Positions 53,275 through 62,033 of a stretch of 63,002 bases of DNA are shown here, piece after piece; position 1 is the stretch's first letter; the number at the start of each line of letters is the position of its first letter. A model generated the notes under the pieces. That model was not told where the DNA came from. It ran no database searches and saw nothing but the letters and a program-made list of their open reading frames with translations. The stretch spans positions 1 through 63,002 of the forward strand of contig CAMXAU010000015.1 of the NCBI GenBank assembly GCA_947179325.1. Reading direction: 5' to 3'. The translations under genes were made by a program, and so were the position numbers. The stretch is from an uncultured Bacteroidales bacterium (lineage in GTDB: Bacteria; Bacteroidota; Bacteroidia; Bacteroidales; UBA932).

Positions 53275-55989
53275 ATGGATGCAAGACAATGCATGATAGT
53301 GGACCTGGAGAAGCATGGAGACAAGCGAATGTTTGTCACAGAGCAGGTGTCTTCAATAAATATGAACAAGAATGGGCAATGGGCTGTCCGTTTCAGGTCC
53401 TCCCCTCGCCTGTTCAATTATAATCCTCACAGATTGTTATACCTCACGGAGCCAGTATCAATATGTCTTGACGGTAAAGGGCTTTATGTCAGGAACAAGC
53501 ATATCACCAACGTAGCGGAATTGTTTCGCTTTGCAAATTCCCGATACACTTTCTACCATGTCATCCATACAGACGGCTATCATGAAAACCTATGCGCCAA
53601 TGATGTCTATATCACCCGGACTCCCATTGCAATAAGCGGAGGTTCAAACTGGGAGTATCTTAAGAAACTAGCTGCTGAAACCGGATTGACAACTGAAGAA
53701 GAGGAGAATATTCTTTCCAAGCAATATGACCTGGTAGATGTAAAGCGTGACAATGTTCCTCTCGCGCAATATCTTGGTGACAAAAGGAAGTTACGCACAT
53801 ATAGGTTGCCCACAACGGCATATTATCCATTCGGTTGCAATGCCAGTCAGAAAGCGGCAGTAGAAGCGGCATTGACGCACCAGGTGAGCATTATCCAAGG
53901 TCCTCCGGGTACAGGAAAGACACAGACGATTCTGAATACCATTGCCAACCTGCTTATTTTAGGCAAGACGGTTCTTGTCGTATCCAACAACAATTCTGCT
54001 GTGGAAAATGTTGCGGAAAAACTGGCTAAAGAAAACCTCGGCTTTCTTGTCGCGCAATTGGGAAGTCTGGAGAACAGAAAGAATTTCATTGTTGACCAGC
54101 CGGAATATCCTGATATGAGCGTCTGGCATATTGAAGAACCGGCCGCTATTGAAGAAGTGGCAAAGTCTGCCCTTGCTGCTGTCTCAAAAGGTTTTGACGT
54201 ACAAAAACAAAAAGCAATTCTTAAAGCTGAGCATGATGCGCTGATGACCGAAGCGAAGTATAACGGGATGCTTCCGCAAAACAAGGACATCAATGACTGG
54301 CTTAAGAAGGCATGCTCGGCCAAACTGATGAGTCTGCTGAACAGGTATCGTATTCTCGCTGAAAAAGAACGGAATCCAAGCTTATGGTTCCGTTTGAAAT
54401 GGGCCATAGCTTTGAACCCGAGGATGTTTTCGTTTCTTGCCAAGGAGCCATCTGATGTGATTGCAACTTTGGAAACTGCTTATTATTCTTCCCGCAAGAC
54501 AGAAATTGAGCAGGAACTGAAGGCGATTGAAGATGCGCTGCAGCAGGCTGATATCAAGCGGAATACGGAGGGACTCCGTACCTATTCTCTCCAGATTCTG
54601 AAGAACAGGATTGCGGGTAAATATACAAAAAGAGAAAGAAAGAAATTTACCGTCAGGGACATGAAGCCAAGGAGCGAGGAGTTCCTGACGGAATATCCGA
54701 TTGTATTAAGTACGACTTATTCTGCAAAGAACTGCATCAGCAGAGATATGGTGTTCGACTATGTAATCATGGACGAGGCCTCACAAGTGGACATAAAGAC
54801 GGGAGCGCTGGCTTTATCTTGTGCATTGAATGCTGTAATCGTAGGTGACGACAAGCAGCTCCCCAATGTGGTAACAAAGGAGGAGGCGTTGGCATTGAAT
54901 GCAATCCGGATGTCTTACAATGTGGAGGACAAATATAATGCAGCCACACATAGTTTCCTGCAGTCATGTGCGGAAGTATTCAAGGATGCTCCTGTAACTT
55001 TGCTTCGTGAACATTACCGCTGTCATCCGAAAATCATCGGATTCTGTAACAGACGTTTCTATAACGGGGAACTTATCGCCATGACAACTGACAAGGATGA
55101 AAAGGACGTTTTGCAAGTAATCCGTACAGTTCCCGGCAATCATGCCAGAGGACACTTGAACCAGCGCGAGATAGATACGATTGCACAAGAAGTTATGCCA
55201 GAATATGCCAATTCGGGAACCTTAGGCATAATCACCCCTTACCGTACACAGGCTGATGCATTAAACGAAGCGTTAGGCAAAGATATTTCAAGCACAGTCC
55301 ATAAGTATCAGGGACGTGAGTGCAATGCAATCATCATGAGCATGGTGGACAATACACCTACTGCTTTTTCTGATGACGCAAATTTGCTGAATGTCGCCAT
55401 ATCACGTGCTGTATCACGCCTATGCATCGTTGTCAATGGGAATGACATTCCTGAGGACTCAAACATAGGGCAGCTAATAAGCTACATTCAATACAATAAT
55501 TTTGAGGTAAGAGAGAGCAGGCTGCACTCTGTGTTTGATCTTCTGTACAAACAATATACTGCTGAACGGCTGGCCTATGAGGCCACGCATCAACCTGTTT
55601 CATCACATCTGTCAGAGAACCTCATGCATGATGTTTTAGTAAAGGCGGTAGCAAAACTGTCTTTGACAAATACTGAGGTGCTGTGCCATTATCCTCTGTC
55701 AAAGTTGATTGCAGATTGGAACTGCTTAGATGCAAGGGAAATCACATTTGCAGAAAGTCCCTACTCACATGTTGACTTCCTTGTATATGATTCACTGACC
55801 AAGAAGCCGAGCTTTGCCATTGAAGTGGACGGATGGCATAATCACAAGGAAAGTGACGTGCAAAGGCACCGTGATGCCCTCAAAGACAGCATATTTACAA
55901 AACTCGGCCTTTGCCTGTACCGCATATCCACGACTGACATTGTAAATGTCGGGACAATGACGGAGTTGATTTTACGGAACAGATTATAA
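53275..55989 (+). CDS. SF1 (UPF1-like) helicase fused to a DUF2726-type nuclease domain
   Basis: 904 residues. Helicase motifs are Walker A GPPGTGKT (209-216), 'VVSNNNSAVENV' (Ia), DEASQ (500-504, motif II), 'VGDDKQLPNV' (III), 'REHYRCHPKIIGFCN' (IV) and 'VHKYQGRECNAIIMSMV' with 'LLNVAISRAVSRLCIV' (V-VI). A middle insert of about 200 residues contains helical sequence. The C-terminus has 'HVDFLVYD...FAIEVDGWHNH' (E850, D852) followed by 'RHRDALKDSIFTKLGLCLYRIST', a PD-(D/E)xK/Vsr-like (DUF2726) fold. This domain pairing suggests a nucleic-acid-remodelling nuclease, possibly defensive. It starts 30 bp after the Fic stop, so the pair is likely an operon. Confidence 0.85.
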   Translation: MDARQCMIVDLEKHGDKRMFVTEQVSSINMNKNGQWAVRFRSSPRLFNYNPHRLLYLTEPVSICLDGKGLYVRNKHITNVAELFRFANSRYTFYHVIHTDGYHENLCANDVYITRTPIAISGGSNWEYLKKLAAETGLTTEEEENILSKQYDLVDVKRDNVPLAQYLGDKRKLRTYRLPTTAYYPFGCNASQKAAVEAALTHQVSIIQGPPGTGKTQTILNTIANLLILGKTVLVVSNNNSAVENVAEKLAKENLGFLVAQLGSLENRKNFIVDQPEYPDMSVWHIEEPAAIEEVAKSALAAVSKGFDVQKQKAILKAEHDALMTEAKYNGMLPQNKDINDWLKKACSAKLMSLLNRYRILAEKERNPSLWFRLKWAIALNPRMFSFLAKEPSDVIATLETAYYSSRKTEIEQELKAIEDALQQADIKRNTEGLRTYSLQILKNRIAGKYTKRERKKFTVRDMKPRSEEFLTEYPIVLSTTYSAKNCISRDMVFDYVIMDEASQVDIKTGALALSCALNAVIVGDDKQLPNVVTKEEALALNAIRMSYNVEDKYNAATHSFLQSCAEVFKDAPVTLLREHYRCHPKIIGFCNRRFYNGELIAMTTDKDEKDVLQVIRTVPGNHARGHLNQREIDTIAQEVMPEYANSGTLGIITPYRTQADALNEALGKDISSTVHKYQGRECNAIIMSMVDNTPTAFSDDANLLNVAISRAVSRLCIVVNGNDIPEDSNIGQLISYIQYNNFEVRESRLHSVFDLLYKQYTAERLAYEATHQPVSSHLSENLMHDVLVKAVAKLSLTNTEVLCHYPLSKLIADWNCLDAREITFAESPYSHVDFLVYDSLTKKPSFAIEVDGWHNHKESDVQRHRDALKDSIFTKLGLCLYRISTTDIVNVGTMTELILRNRL

Positions 55990-56005
55990 TATTTTTGCCA
56001 GCATC

Positions 56006-56299
56006 ATGACTATCAATAAAACGGATTACATTGGAGATGTTCCAATCATTGCAATCAGAAACTTTTTCAAAAAAGCCAGAAACAAAAATGCAATATTCGC
56101 ATTTGATGAATTCATGGCATCACTCCATTTGGGAAATGCACTTAATCGCCTATGCGATATATTACAGAATACAGCCTATCCAGTTCTTTGCCTTATAAAA
56201 GGTGATACTCAATTAAAATCTATCGACATTATGCACTTTGGACGGAATATCGGTAAGGCTTTCGGCAAACAACGTTTACAGACAGCTACATTTATATAA
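56006..56299 (+). CDS. Short hypothetical protein, possibly truncated
   Basis: 97 residues: 'MTINKTDYIGDVPIIAIRNFFKKARNKNAIFAFDEFMASLHLGNALNRLCDILQ...' No domain recognised. It starts 16 bp after the helicase stop and may be a third gene of that unit, or the N-terminal remnant of a longer gene, because only scraps follow to 56400. Confidence 0.45.
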   Translation: MTINKTDYIGDVPIIAIRNFFKKARNKNAIFAFDEFMASLHLGNALNRLCDILQNTAYPVLCLIKGDTQLKSIDIMHFGRNIGKAFGKQRLQTATFI

Positions 56300-56375
56300 A
56301 GGACATTTGCTCATAGTCTACGTAATTCGGAAACATATACCATTGAGCGTATGCAGTCGCACACGGGATCAGAGT

Positions 56376-56419
56376 GCAAGATAAAATTAGACCCGGTTGA
56401 TTACCTAATTTTATCTTGC
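56376..56419. repeat. Perfect 15-bp inverted repeat at the HNH 3' end
   Basis: GCAAGATAAAATTAG (56376-56390) pairs with CTAATTTTATCTTGC (56405-56419) over a 14-nt loop. One arm encodes the last residues of the HNH frame; no T-run follows on either strand. Confidence 0.7.
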
Positions 56420-57156
56420 CCCATAATTTCTCTTAATCCCTCTATACTAAGTTTACCTTTGTGTAACATTGCGTGGCAATTAGGACATACAGGACGTAAG
56501 TCATCACACGTCACTTCTTTCATGCTCCTTGTTGAAGATATTGGAACTAAATGATGTACATGGATAATCCCTTACCCAATTCACCATAATGCTCTTCAAA
56601 ATCAAAACCGCAGACACAACATTGTGCGCCAAATTTTTCTATACATTCTTGTCTGGCTAAAAAACTTCTAGAACATCTATTTATGATAACTTGCTCTACA
56701 TCACCTTCTAAATACAGATTATCTTTCTTTAATTCATCAATAAGATCTATAACTAATTCTACATCAGAAACATTTCTTACCTTTTTAGAAAATTCACCAT
56801 GTATCTCGCGCTCTATTTTTCTGTGGGTATGTCGTTTATTCTCATAATATTCAATGTGCATCATATAGGCATTAAGTGCAATTTTAAGCCTATCTATCCC
56901 AAATCATCGTATATTCTTTCAAGGTAAAATTTCCTCAGCTCGGTGCTTATTCCACGTGTATGCCGAGTTCCATTAAGCATATGACGTAAAGCAGCACAAA
57001 AATCAATAAAAGAATTATCATTAATGGAACGCTTATCTTTGATTGTATTTGCTGCCTCGCATCAATCTGACGTAATTTTTTCAAATATACTTGTTTGGCT
57101 AACCCATATATTTCAGCCATATCTTGTTCTGTCATAACTTTCTTCGTTGATTGCAT
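56401..57156 (-). pseudogene. HNH endonuclease gene broken by three one-base deletions
   Basis: Three consecutive -1 frameshifts split one coherent protein of about 250 residues. The pieces are MQSTKKVMTEQDMAEIYGLA...LRQIDA (from 57156); EAANTIKDKRSINDNSFIDF...ERIYDDLG; IDRLKIALNAYMMHIEYYE...CCVCGFDF...GELGKG; then IHVHHLVP...DLRPVCPNCHAMLHKG...GQDKIR, stop 56401-56403. The HNH motif HHLVP...CPNCHAMLH and the CxxC pair are complete once frames are joined. Each shift is explained by one missing base in a short homopolymer: near 57056 (C), 56898 (C) and 56566 (A) on the plus strand. It is either a decayed restriction-type nuclease or an artefact of long-read assembly. Confidence 0.8.
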
Positions 57157-57452
57157 AGGACAAAGTTACTTAAAATTTAACGGTATGAGTGCTCAATATG
57201 GCTAATCCTTACATTAAATATCTTATTATCCCTATTTATTCACATCAAAAAATCTCGACACATCAAGCACCTCCTCCATCCACATACCGGCACATAACCC
57301 GGGCAACCGGGACTCACGCCCCCAAAAGCCCGCTCCCGGCGAACCTTCCTCAAGGTCGCCCATATTTCTTACCACAATACCACAACTAGATCAAAGCCCT
57401 CATCGAAGACCTCGACTCGTAACATCTTGACAAACCCCAAAAACGCGACACA

Positions 57453-57965
57453 ATGAAAATCTTTATCGACAACGGCCACGGCTCCGAAACAGTCGACAAA
57501 CGCAGCCCCGACGGACGCTTCCTCGAATACAGCTTCAACCGCGACATCCCACTCACTGAACGTTGCCGGAGAGTCAACGAAATCTGCCGTATATATGGCA
57601 AAGAAAATGTAATTCTCATCTCCATCCACGCCTACGGAAACGGCAGAGCTTGGACAACACCCTCAGGCTGGAGCGTCTACACCACCAAAGGCCAAACCCA
57701 ATCCGATGCCCTCACCGAACAACTTGCACAAGCCGCAGCCAAAAAACTTCACGCAAATGAAACTCCGTACCGACCCTCCGATGGCGACGCCGACTACGAA
57801 GAAAACCTCCACCTCTTCCGCCACACCCTCTGCCCCGCAGTCCTCACCGAAAACGGCTTCTACAACAACCGGCAGGGCCTCCAGTTCCTCGAATCCCGAC
57901 AAGGACGGCAAGCCATCATCGACCTCCACGTTGAGGGCATTATTGAATACATAATGGCTCTCTGA
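57453..57965 (+). CDS. N-acetylmuramoyl-L-alanine amidase, internally shortened
   Basis: 170 residues, Amidase_3 fold of the small phage/plasmid-type without a signal peptide. Zinc-site pieces are 'FIDNGHGS', the Glu of 'FLEYSFNR' and 'VILISIHA'; then 'SGWSVYTTKGQTQSDAL', 'CPAVLTENGFYNN', 'IIDLHVEGIIEYI'. Compared with what I recall of the family, about 25-30 residues between NRDI and PLTERCRRVN are missing in frame, probably by deletion between short repeats. Codons end mostly in C, unlike all neighbours except the mnmE 3' end. Activity is doubtful. Confidence 0.72.
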   Translation: MKIFIDNGHGSETVDKRSPDGRFLEYSFNRDIPLTERCRRVNEICRIYGKENVILISIHAYGNGRAWTTPSGWSVYTTKGQTQSDALTEQLAQAAAKKLHANETPYRPSDGDADYEENLHLFRHTLCPAVLTENGFYNNRQGLQFLESRQGRQAIIDLHVEGIIEYIMAL

Positions 57966-58061
57966 ACCCGTCCTGCACCACCAATTGCATTGCCGAGCTT
58001 TAATTTCCACAGTCATAATACAATAAACACTGAAAAAATCCCAAGAATCCCGAAAGATTGT

Positions 58062-58069
58062 TATCTTTG
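58062..58069 (+). promoter_or_regulatory. -7 box for the PIN-membrane protein gene
   Basis: TATCTTTG, full match to TAnnTTTG, 40 bases before the start codon. No clear -33 sequence. Confidence 0.45.
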
Positions 58070-58108
58070 TAAAAAACATTTTCCCAAGGATTATAATACA
58101 ATAGGACT

Positions 58109-60067
58109 ATGGTGGTCAACGATAATATTACTAAAAGAGCTATTACATACAGTGTTTTAGCGCATATCAGTGGCTCTGCAAAGTTAGCAAAGGGACAATT
58201 GGATGTATTCATTCCAATCGTAAAAAAATGCTTACATCATATCAGTGATTGTAAAGCTGAAATCAAAGGGGCGAATATAAGTGAAATTGCGGATCAAATT
58301 TTATTAGATTGGCAGATAGAAATTCCTATCCCTGTTCTAAGAACAATTCTTATGCAAATATCTAAAGAGCTAAAAGATAATGACGATGCAAACTCTTTTG
58401 TGCTTAATACGGATGGCTCTTTCTGGATAAAAAGGTTTGTTTTTGAAGATTTCGACGAACAGATTAAAGATAGCGAACGCAATGTTAAAGAATTGCAGAT
58501 TGCATATCAAAAATTCTGTAAGATATTTAATGTGCCTACTTCAGACGGGAAAGATGTTATACGATTCATTGAACAACACAAAGACACACTTGCTCATTAC
58601 TTGAGTAATTCGGACTGCTCTGACAAAACCGATTATTCTTTAACGGCCAAATTCGTGGATTATTTTAAGCAGGTGAAACCTCTTTATGAGGAAATTCGTG
58701 ATTTATATTTGGGTTCAACAATCAGCTGTGCCATAGGTTATCTGTTTGATAATCTGAAGAATGACGTCACATTATTGCTTGACACCAATTTCATTATTAG
58801 TTTATTGGATTTAAATACTCCAGAATCAACTAAAACCTGTTCTAAGTTACTCCAAATCTGCAAAAAGTCCGGATATTCGTTTATTATACTACCAGAGACC
58901 AAGGATGAAATCCAAAGTTTATTGGAATATAAATCAAGATGTTTTGACAAAGTTGTTCTCCAGAAAAATGTCAATAAAGAAGATGTTTTCTGTGCTTGTG
59001 AAAGACGAGGCTTAAATAGTGCAGACCTAATGAGGATATCTGATAACATTGATTCAGCCCTCTCTCAATTTGATATCCGAATACTTCCAAATTCGACCTC
59101 GCTCAGAAATAAAGCAAAGTTTAGTAAGGAATACACAACTCTCAAATCATATAGGAACAATGATAAAGCTGCACTTCACGATGCAATGGCGATTCTGTAT
59201 GTAAGAGAAAAGCGTGGTAAGAATATAAAATCTTTTGAAAAGGTAAACTGTTGGTTTGTAAACAATTCCATCACACACGATTTTGAACATGACGCCATAG
59301 AAAATATCATAAATGGCAACACTGCAGATCATCAGCCTGAAATTATTAAGGCTGATGATCTTTTGAATATTTTATGGCTTAGTACACCATCCATAAGAAC
59401 AGAGGTAACTTCTGATGAGATGGTAGATATTGGATTAACAACTTTGGTTGCCCATACACTTAACAAATCTTTGCCCAAAGCACGTATAATTAGAGAGTTA
59501 GATGAAAATATACAAAAGTATAAATCTTCAGACATTACAGACCGTGATGTATATTTATTATCAGTAAGAATTGCTAATAACCAGATGAAAAATATTGAAG
59601 AACTTAATAGTCTGGCAGTAAGTGACGTTACGGAATTCAATTATAGAGTTAAGGAAGAAGCGAGAAAACAAGCAGAGATAGAGGCTGAACAGCAGAAACA
59701 ATTGAATAATCTCTTTTTAGACCTTTCAAAAGCAATACAGAGTGTCTCAAAACAATCCGAAGCAATGTCTATAGAGAAAAAAGCTTCGGATGAACAAGTG
59801 TCTACTTTAAAGAATCAACTCTACAAATCTGAAATCGACAAAAATACATTATCAAAACAAATTGATAAGAAAGATGAAAAGATTAAGTTTCAAAAAAATA
59901 TTATTGTCGGGCTCATTGTTCTCATCGTAGTAATACTGACTATCACATTGTTTGTATTTCTTCCTATTAAACAATACATAAAAGTGATTGTGGCTAGTAT
60001 CGGGTCATTAGGCGGTGTGTGGGGATTTATCAGTATGATAATTAACCTTGTAAAATTAAGGAGGTAA
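58109..60067 (+). CDS. PIN-domain protein with coiled coil and two C-terminal membrane helices
   Basis: 652 residues, not matching any family I can name. Residues 1-210 are helical and soluble. A PIN-like ribonuclease core follows: 'VTLLLDTNFIISLLDL' (D225), 'FIILPETKDEI' (E263/E267) and 'NNDKAALHDAMAILYV' (D352, D358), the usual spread of acidic residues. Residues about 510-595 form a charged coiled coil. Two hydrophobic helices (about 597-619 and 625-648) end the protein, the second with 'GSLGGVWGFISMIINLV'. So it would place an RNase-like domain on the cytoplasmic side of a membrane. AT-rich codon use suggests recent transfer. It is followed 79 bp later by a lipoprotein gene. Confidence 0.75.
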   Translation: MVVNDNITKRAITYSVLAHISGSAKLAKGQLDVFIPIVKKCLHHISDCKAEIKGANISEIADQILLDWQIEIPIPVLRTILMQISKELKDNDDANSFVLNTDGSFWIKRFVFEDFDEQIKDSERNVKELQIAYQKFCKIFNVPTSDGKDVIRFIEQHKDTLAHYLSNSDCSDKTDYSLTAKFVDYFKQVKPLYEEIRDLYLGSTISCAIGYLFDNLKNDVTLLLDTNFIISLLDLNTPESTKTCSKLLQICKKSGYSFIILPETKDEIQSLLEYKSRCFDKVVLQKNVNKEDVFCACERRGLNSADLMRISDNIDSALSQFDIRILPNSTSLRNKAKFSKEYTTLKSYRNNDKAALHDAMAILYVREKRGKNIKSFEKVNCWFVNNSITHDFEHDAIENIINGNTADHQPEIIKADDLLNILWLSTPSIRTEVTSDEMVDIGLTTLVAHTLNKSLPKARIIRELDENIQKYKSSDITDRDVYLLSVRIANNQMKNIEELNSLAVSDVTEFNYRVKEEARKQAEIEAEQQKQLNNLFLDLSKAIQSVSKQSEAMSIEKKASDEQVSTLKNQLYKSEIDKNTLSKQIDKKDEKIKFQKNIIVGLIVLIVVILTITLFVFLPIKQYIKVIVASIGSLGGVWGFISMIINLVKLRR

Positions 60068-60146
60068 ATATCGAATATATAAAAAGATACAGAAATCTCC
60101 GCTTATCTCTATCTGACTGTTGCATCGACACCACGATAAAACTAGA

Positions 60147-60965
60147 ATGAAAATGAAACGAATAAAAATATTAATAATACTCACTACTTTAGCTATCATT
60201 GATATATCATGTACAAACAGCAAAAAGGCTCTAACACAAGAGAAAATAGAAAAACTCTTTACGCTCTGTGCTGATGATACTCTATATTGCAAAGGGGTCT
60301 TCTCAAATTTTATGCAGCCAAAATCTCCCTTTGACGATGGTCCAATAACATATTTCGGAGACAGATTCGCTACATATACCACAGCAGCAAGTATTCTTGG
60401 AATGAAGTATGATAAAAATATGTCTTCACTTTCGCAAATTAACGAGTTAGAAGATGAAGTAAGAAAGAAAGTTCATAATCTATATCTTGAGAATAGAACA
60501 GGCAGAGAATCCAACATAGCAATACCAAAGACATTCAGACCAAAGACAAAACTTTCAAACTCAATTAGGAATACAAGTCTTAAAGATTTGATTGTCAGAA
60601 ATAATCCAGAAAAAATTGCAAATCATTTGGAATATAATATTCTCTACAACAAAAATAACAAATCCAAGAACGAGGAAAAACGGTTGAATGAATTAAAGGA
60701 AGAAATATATGGTTCAACACTTGAATCATTACTGAAAAGGTCATGTCAAGAAGTGGACCGCGAATATTTTGAATATTTCTTTGAATCAAAGAACCTTGCA
60801 AAGATTTTTTTTATAAGCGAGCCGAAAAAATTCCGAGAATTCAATTATTCCTACTTCAACAACATCATTAAAGAAGAAGCTGATAGACTCTATCAAATAC
60901 TCAAAGCCAACGAAAAAGAACAAGAGATAAATACTCGAGCATTATGGGAAGAATATCTCAACTAG
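60147..60965 (+). CDS. Lipoprotein of unknown function beside the PIN-membrane gene
   Basis: 272 residues from the Met at 60147 (60153 also possible). Signal 'RIKILIILTTLAIIDISC' ends in a lipobox cysteine. The rest is Lys/Glu/Asn-rich and mostly helical ('EKIEKLFTLCADDTLYCKGVFSNFMQPKSPFDDGPITYFGDRF'; 'EVDREYFEYFFESKNLAKIFFISEPKKFREFNYSYF'). No family recognised. Same strand and similar AT-rich composition as the PIN gene, so the two may be one unit. Confidence 0.65.
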   Translation: MKMKRIKILIILTTLAIIDISCTNSKKALTQEKIEKLFTLCADDTLYCKGVFSNFMQPKSPFDDGPITYFGDRFATYTTAASILGMKYDKNMSSLSQINELEDEVRKKVHNLYLENRTGRESNIAIPKTFRPKTKLSNSIRNTSLKDLIVRNNPEKIANHLEYNILYNKNNKSKNEEKRLNELKEEIYGSTLESLLKRSCQEVDREYFEYFFESKNLAKIFFISEPKKFREFNYSYFNNIIKEEADRLYQILKANEKEQEINTRALWEEYLN

Positions 60966-61351
60966 CTTTATACACCTGGAGGACTTTTAATTAGTAAGAG
61001 TTCACGAACCTTACATAGTGACAAGAAAAAGGATAGCCACACTACTATAGGATGCCTATTTGGCGAAGATTCAATTACTTTAGTAATACCAAGTTATGCT
61101 ACTGTTTCAAGTAGTGTGTCTGAGTTGAGCTAAGAAAAAGTCTACAATTTTTTAGATTTGTAAAAGTAAAGCAGATATTCCAATAAAGGTATTAAATGCA
61201 AATATAGAAAAAAGGCAAGAGTTGAAGTAAAATTCACTTTGATTATGTCGAGTTCCGCGTGTATATGGCAAATTAAACATCATAGAGATGATTCTCTATG
61301 TTTCTATGATTATAAGTATGCTGGCATGAAACAAGCACAAGAAATACCGGC

Positions 61352-61426
61352 CAATCAGAATGGCCATTAAGTTATCAGATACAGAATCATATAAAGTTGG
61401 CAATAATTTCGTTTTACTGCCAACTT
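61352..61426. repeat. Diverged 74-bp direct repeat, left copy
   Basis: About three quarters identical to 61953-62026 (shared CAATCAGAAT, GCCATT, ATCAGAT, AATCATATA, CGTT, TGCCAA). This copy includes a perfect inverted repeat, TATAAAGTTGGCA (61390-61402) with TGCCAACTTTATA (61418-61430). Confidence 0.65.
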
Positions 61427-61430
61427 TATA
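61390..61430. repeat. Perfect 13-bp inverted repeat within the left 74-bp copy
   Basis: TATAAAGTTGGCA / TGCCAACTTTATA with a 15-nt spacer. It is degenerate in the right copy. Confidence 0.7.
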
Positions 61431-61757
61431 AATATTGCCTAAGTATATGACAAAAATTTGAAAATATCGATTCGATAACGGTTTATGTGGTTCAGAAGGC
61501 AGTGTGAGATGTACTCCAGCCCGTATTTGAATAGGCTTTTGGCTTTCCTGCCATGATGCAGAAGCAGCAGATTGCATATCCGGGTTAATTGCCAAGGGAT
61601 TTATTGAAGAGAGTGTAATGGATTAAGGGGCAGACCTCATGCCCTCTTTGATTATGATTTAGGTTTCATCTATGTGAAGAATACCTTGTCCCCGTTAAAT
61701 TTAAACTTCATAAATTTAATTGTTGTGTGCACTTCACTGCGCGTGAATAATAAAAAA

Positions 61758-61785
61758 GAGTCGGAAAAACTGAATTTTCCAACTC
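61758..61785 (-). terminator. Intrinsic terminator downstream of the integrase
   Basis: GAGTCGGAAAA (61758-61768) pairs with TTTTCCAACTC (61775-61785), 11 bp with one mismatch; on the minus strand six Ts follow (61752-61757). Confidence 0.6.
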
Positions 61786-61952
61786 TGTATAGTCTATCAA
61801 AACAACTCCTTCCCAACTCGTACTATACGATACGGTCAAGACGGAACCAAATGATTTGGTCTGATGGAAATATTTCTGCATGCTCTACATGTATTTCCAC
61901 TAATAACAGAAAAGTTCCCTACTCTTATGCCATTCTGCTTAAATATACCATA

Positions 61953-62026
61953 CAATCAGAATAGCCATTCAGTCATCAGATGCACAATCATATACAACTG
62001 GGAATAAATGCGTTATATGCCAATTA
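61953..62026. repeat. Diverged 74-bp direct repeat, right copy
   Basis: Right copy of the pair with 61352-61426, ending 8 bases before the integrase stop codon. Confidence 0.65.
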
Positions 62027-62033
62027 ATCAATT

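Larger units (their letters stand above)
60966..62033. other. 1-kb AT-rich gap before the integrase
   Basis: No confident gene. A plus frame at about 61000-61132 ('KKKDSHTTIGCLFGEDSITLVIPSYATVSS') looks like a gene scrap. It also contains a diverged 74-bp repeat pair (61352-61426, 61953-62026), a 13-bp inverted repeat and the integrase terminator (61758-61785). The frame 61674-61964 has no protein-like character. Confidence 0.45.

Noticed and set aside
56947..57156. A 69-residue protein with one membrane helix
   Set aside because: The hydrophobic stretch is the wrong frame of the HNH gene; the neighbouring frame gives coherent sequence that joins the HNH pieces.
61674..61964. 96-residue plus-strand open frame
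   Set aside because: It spans the integrase terminator hairpin, has no recognisable motif and has random-looking composition.
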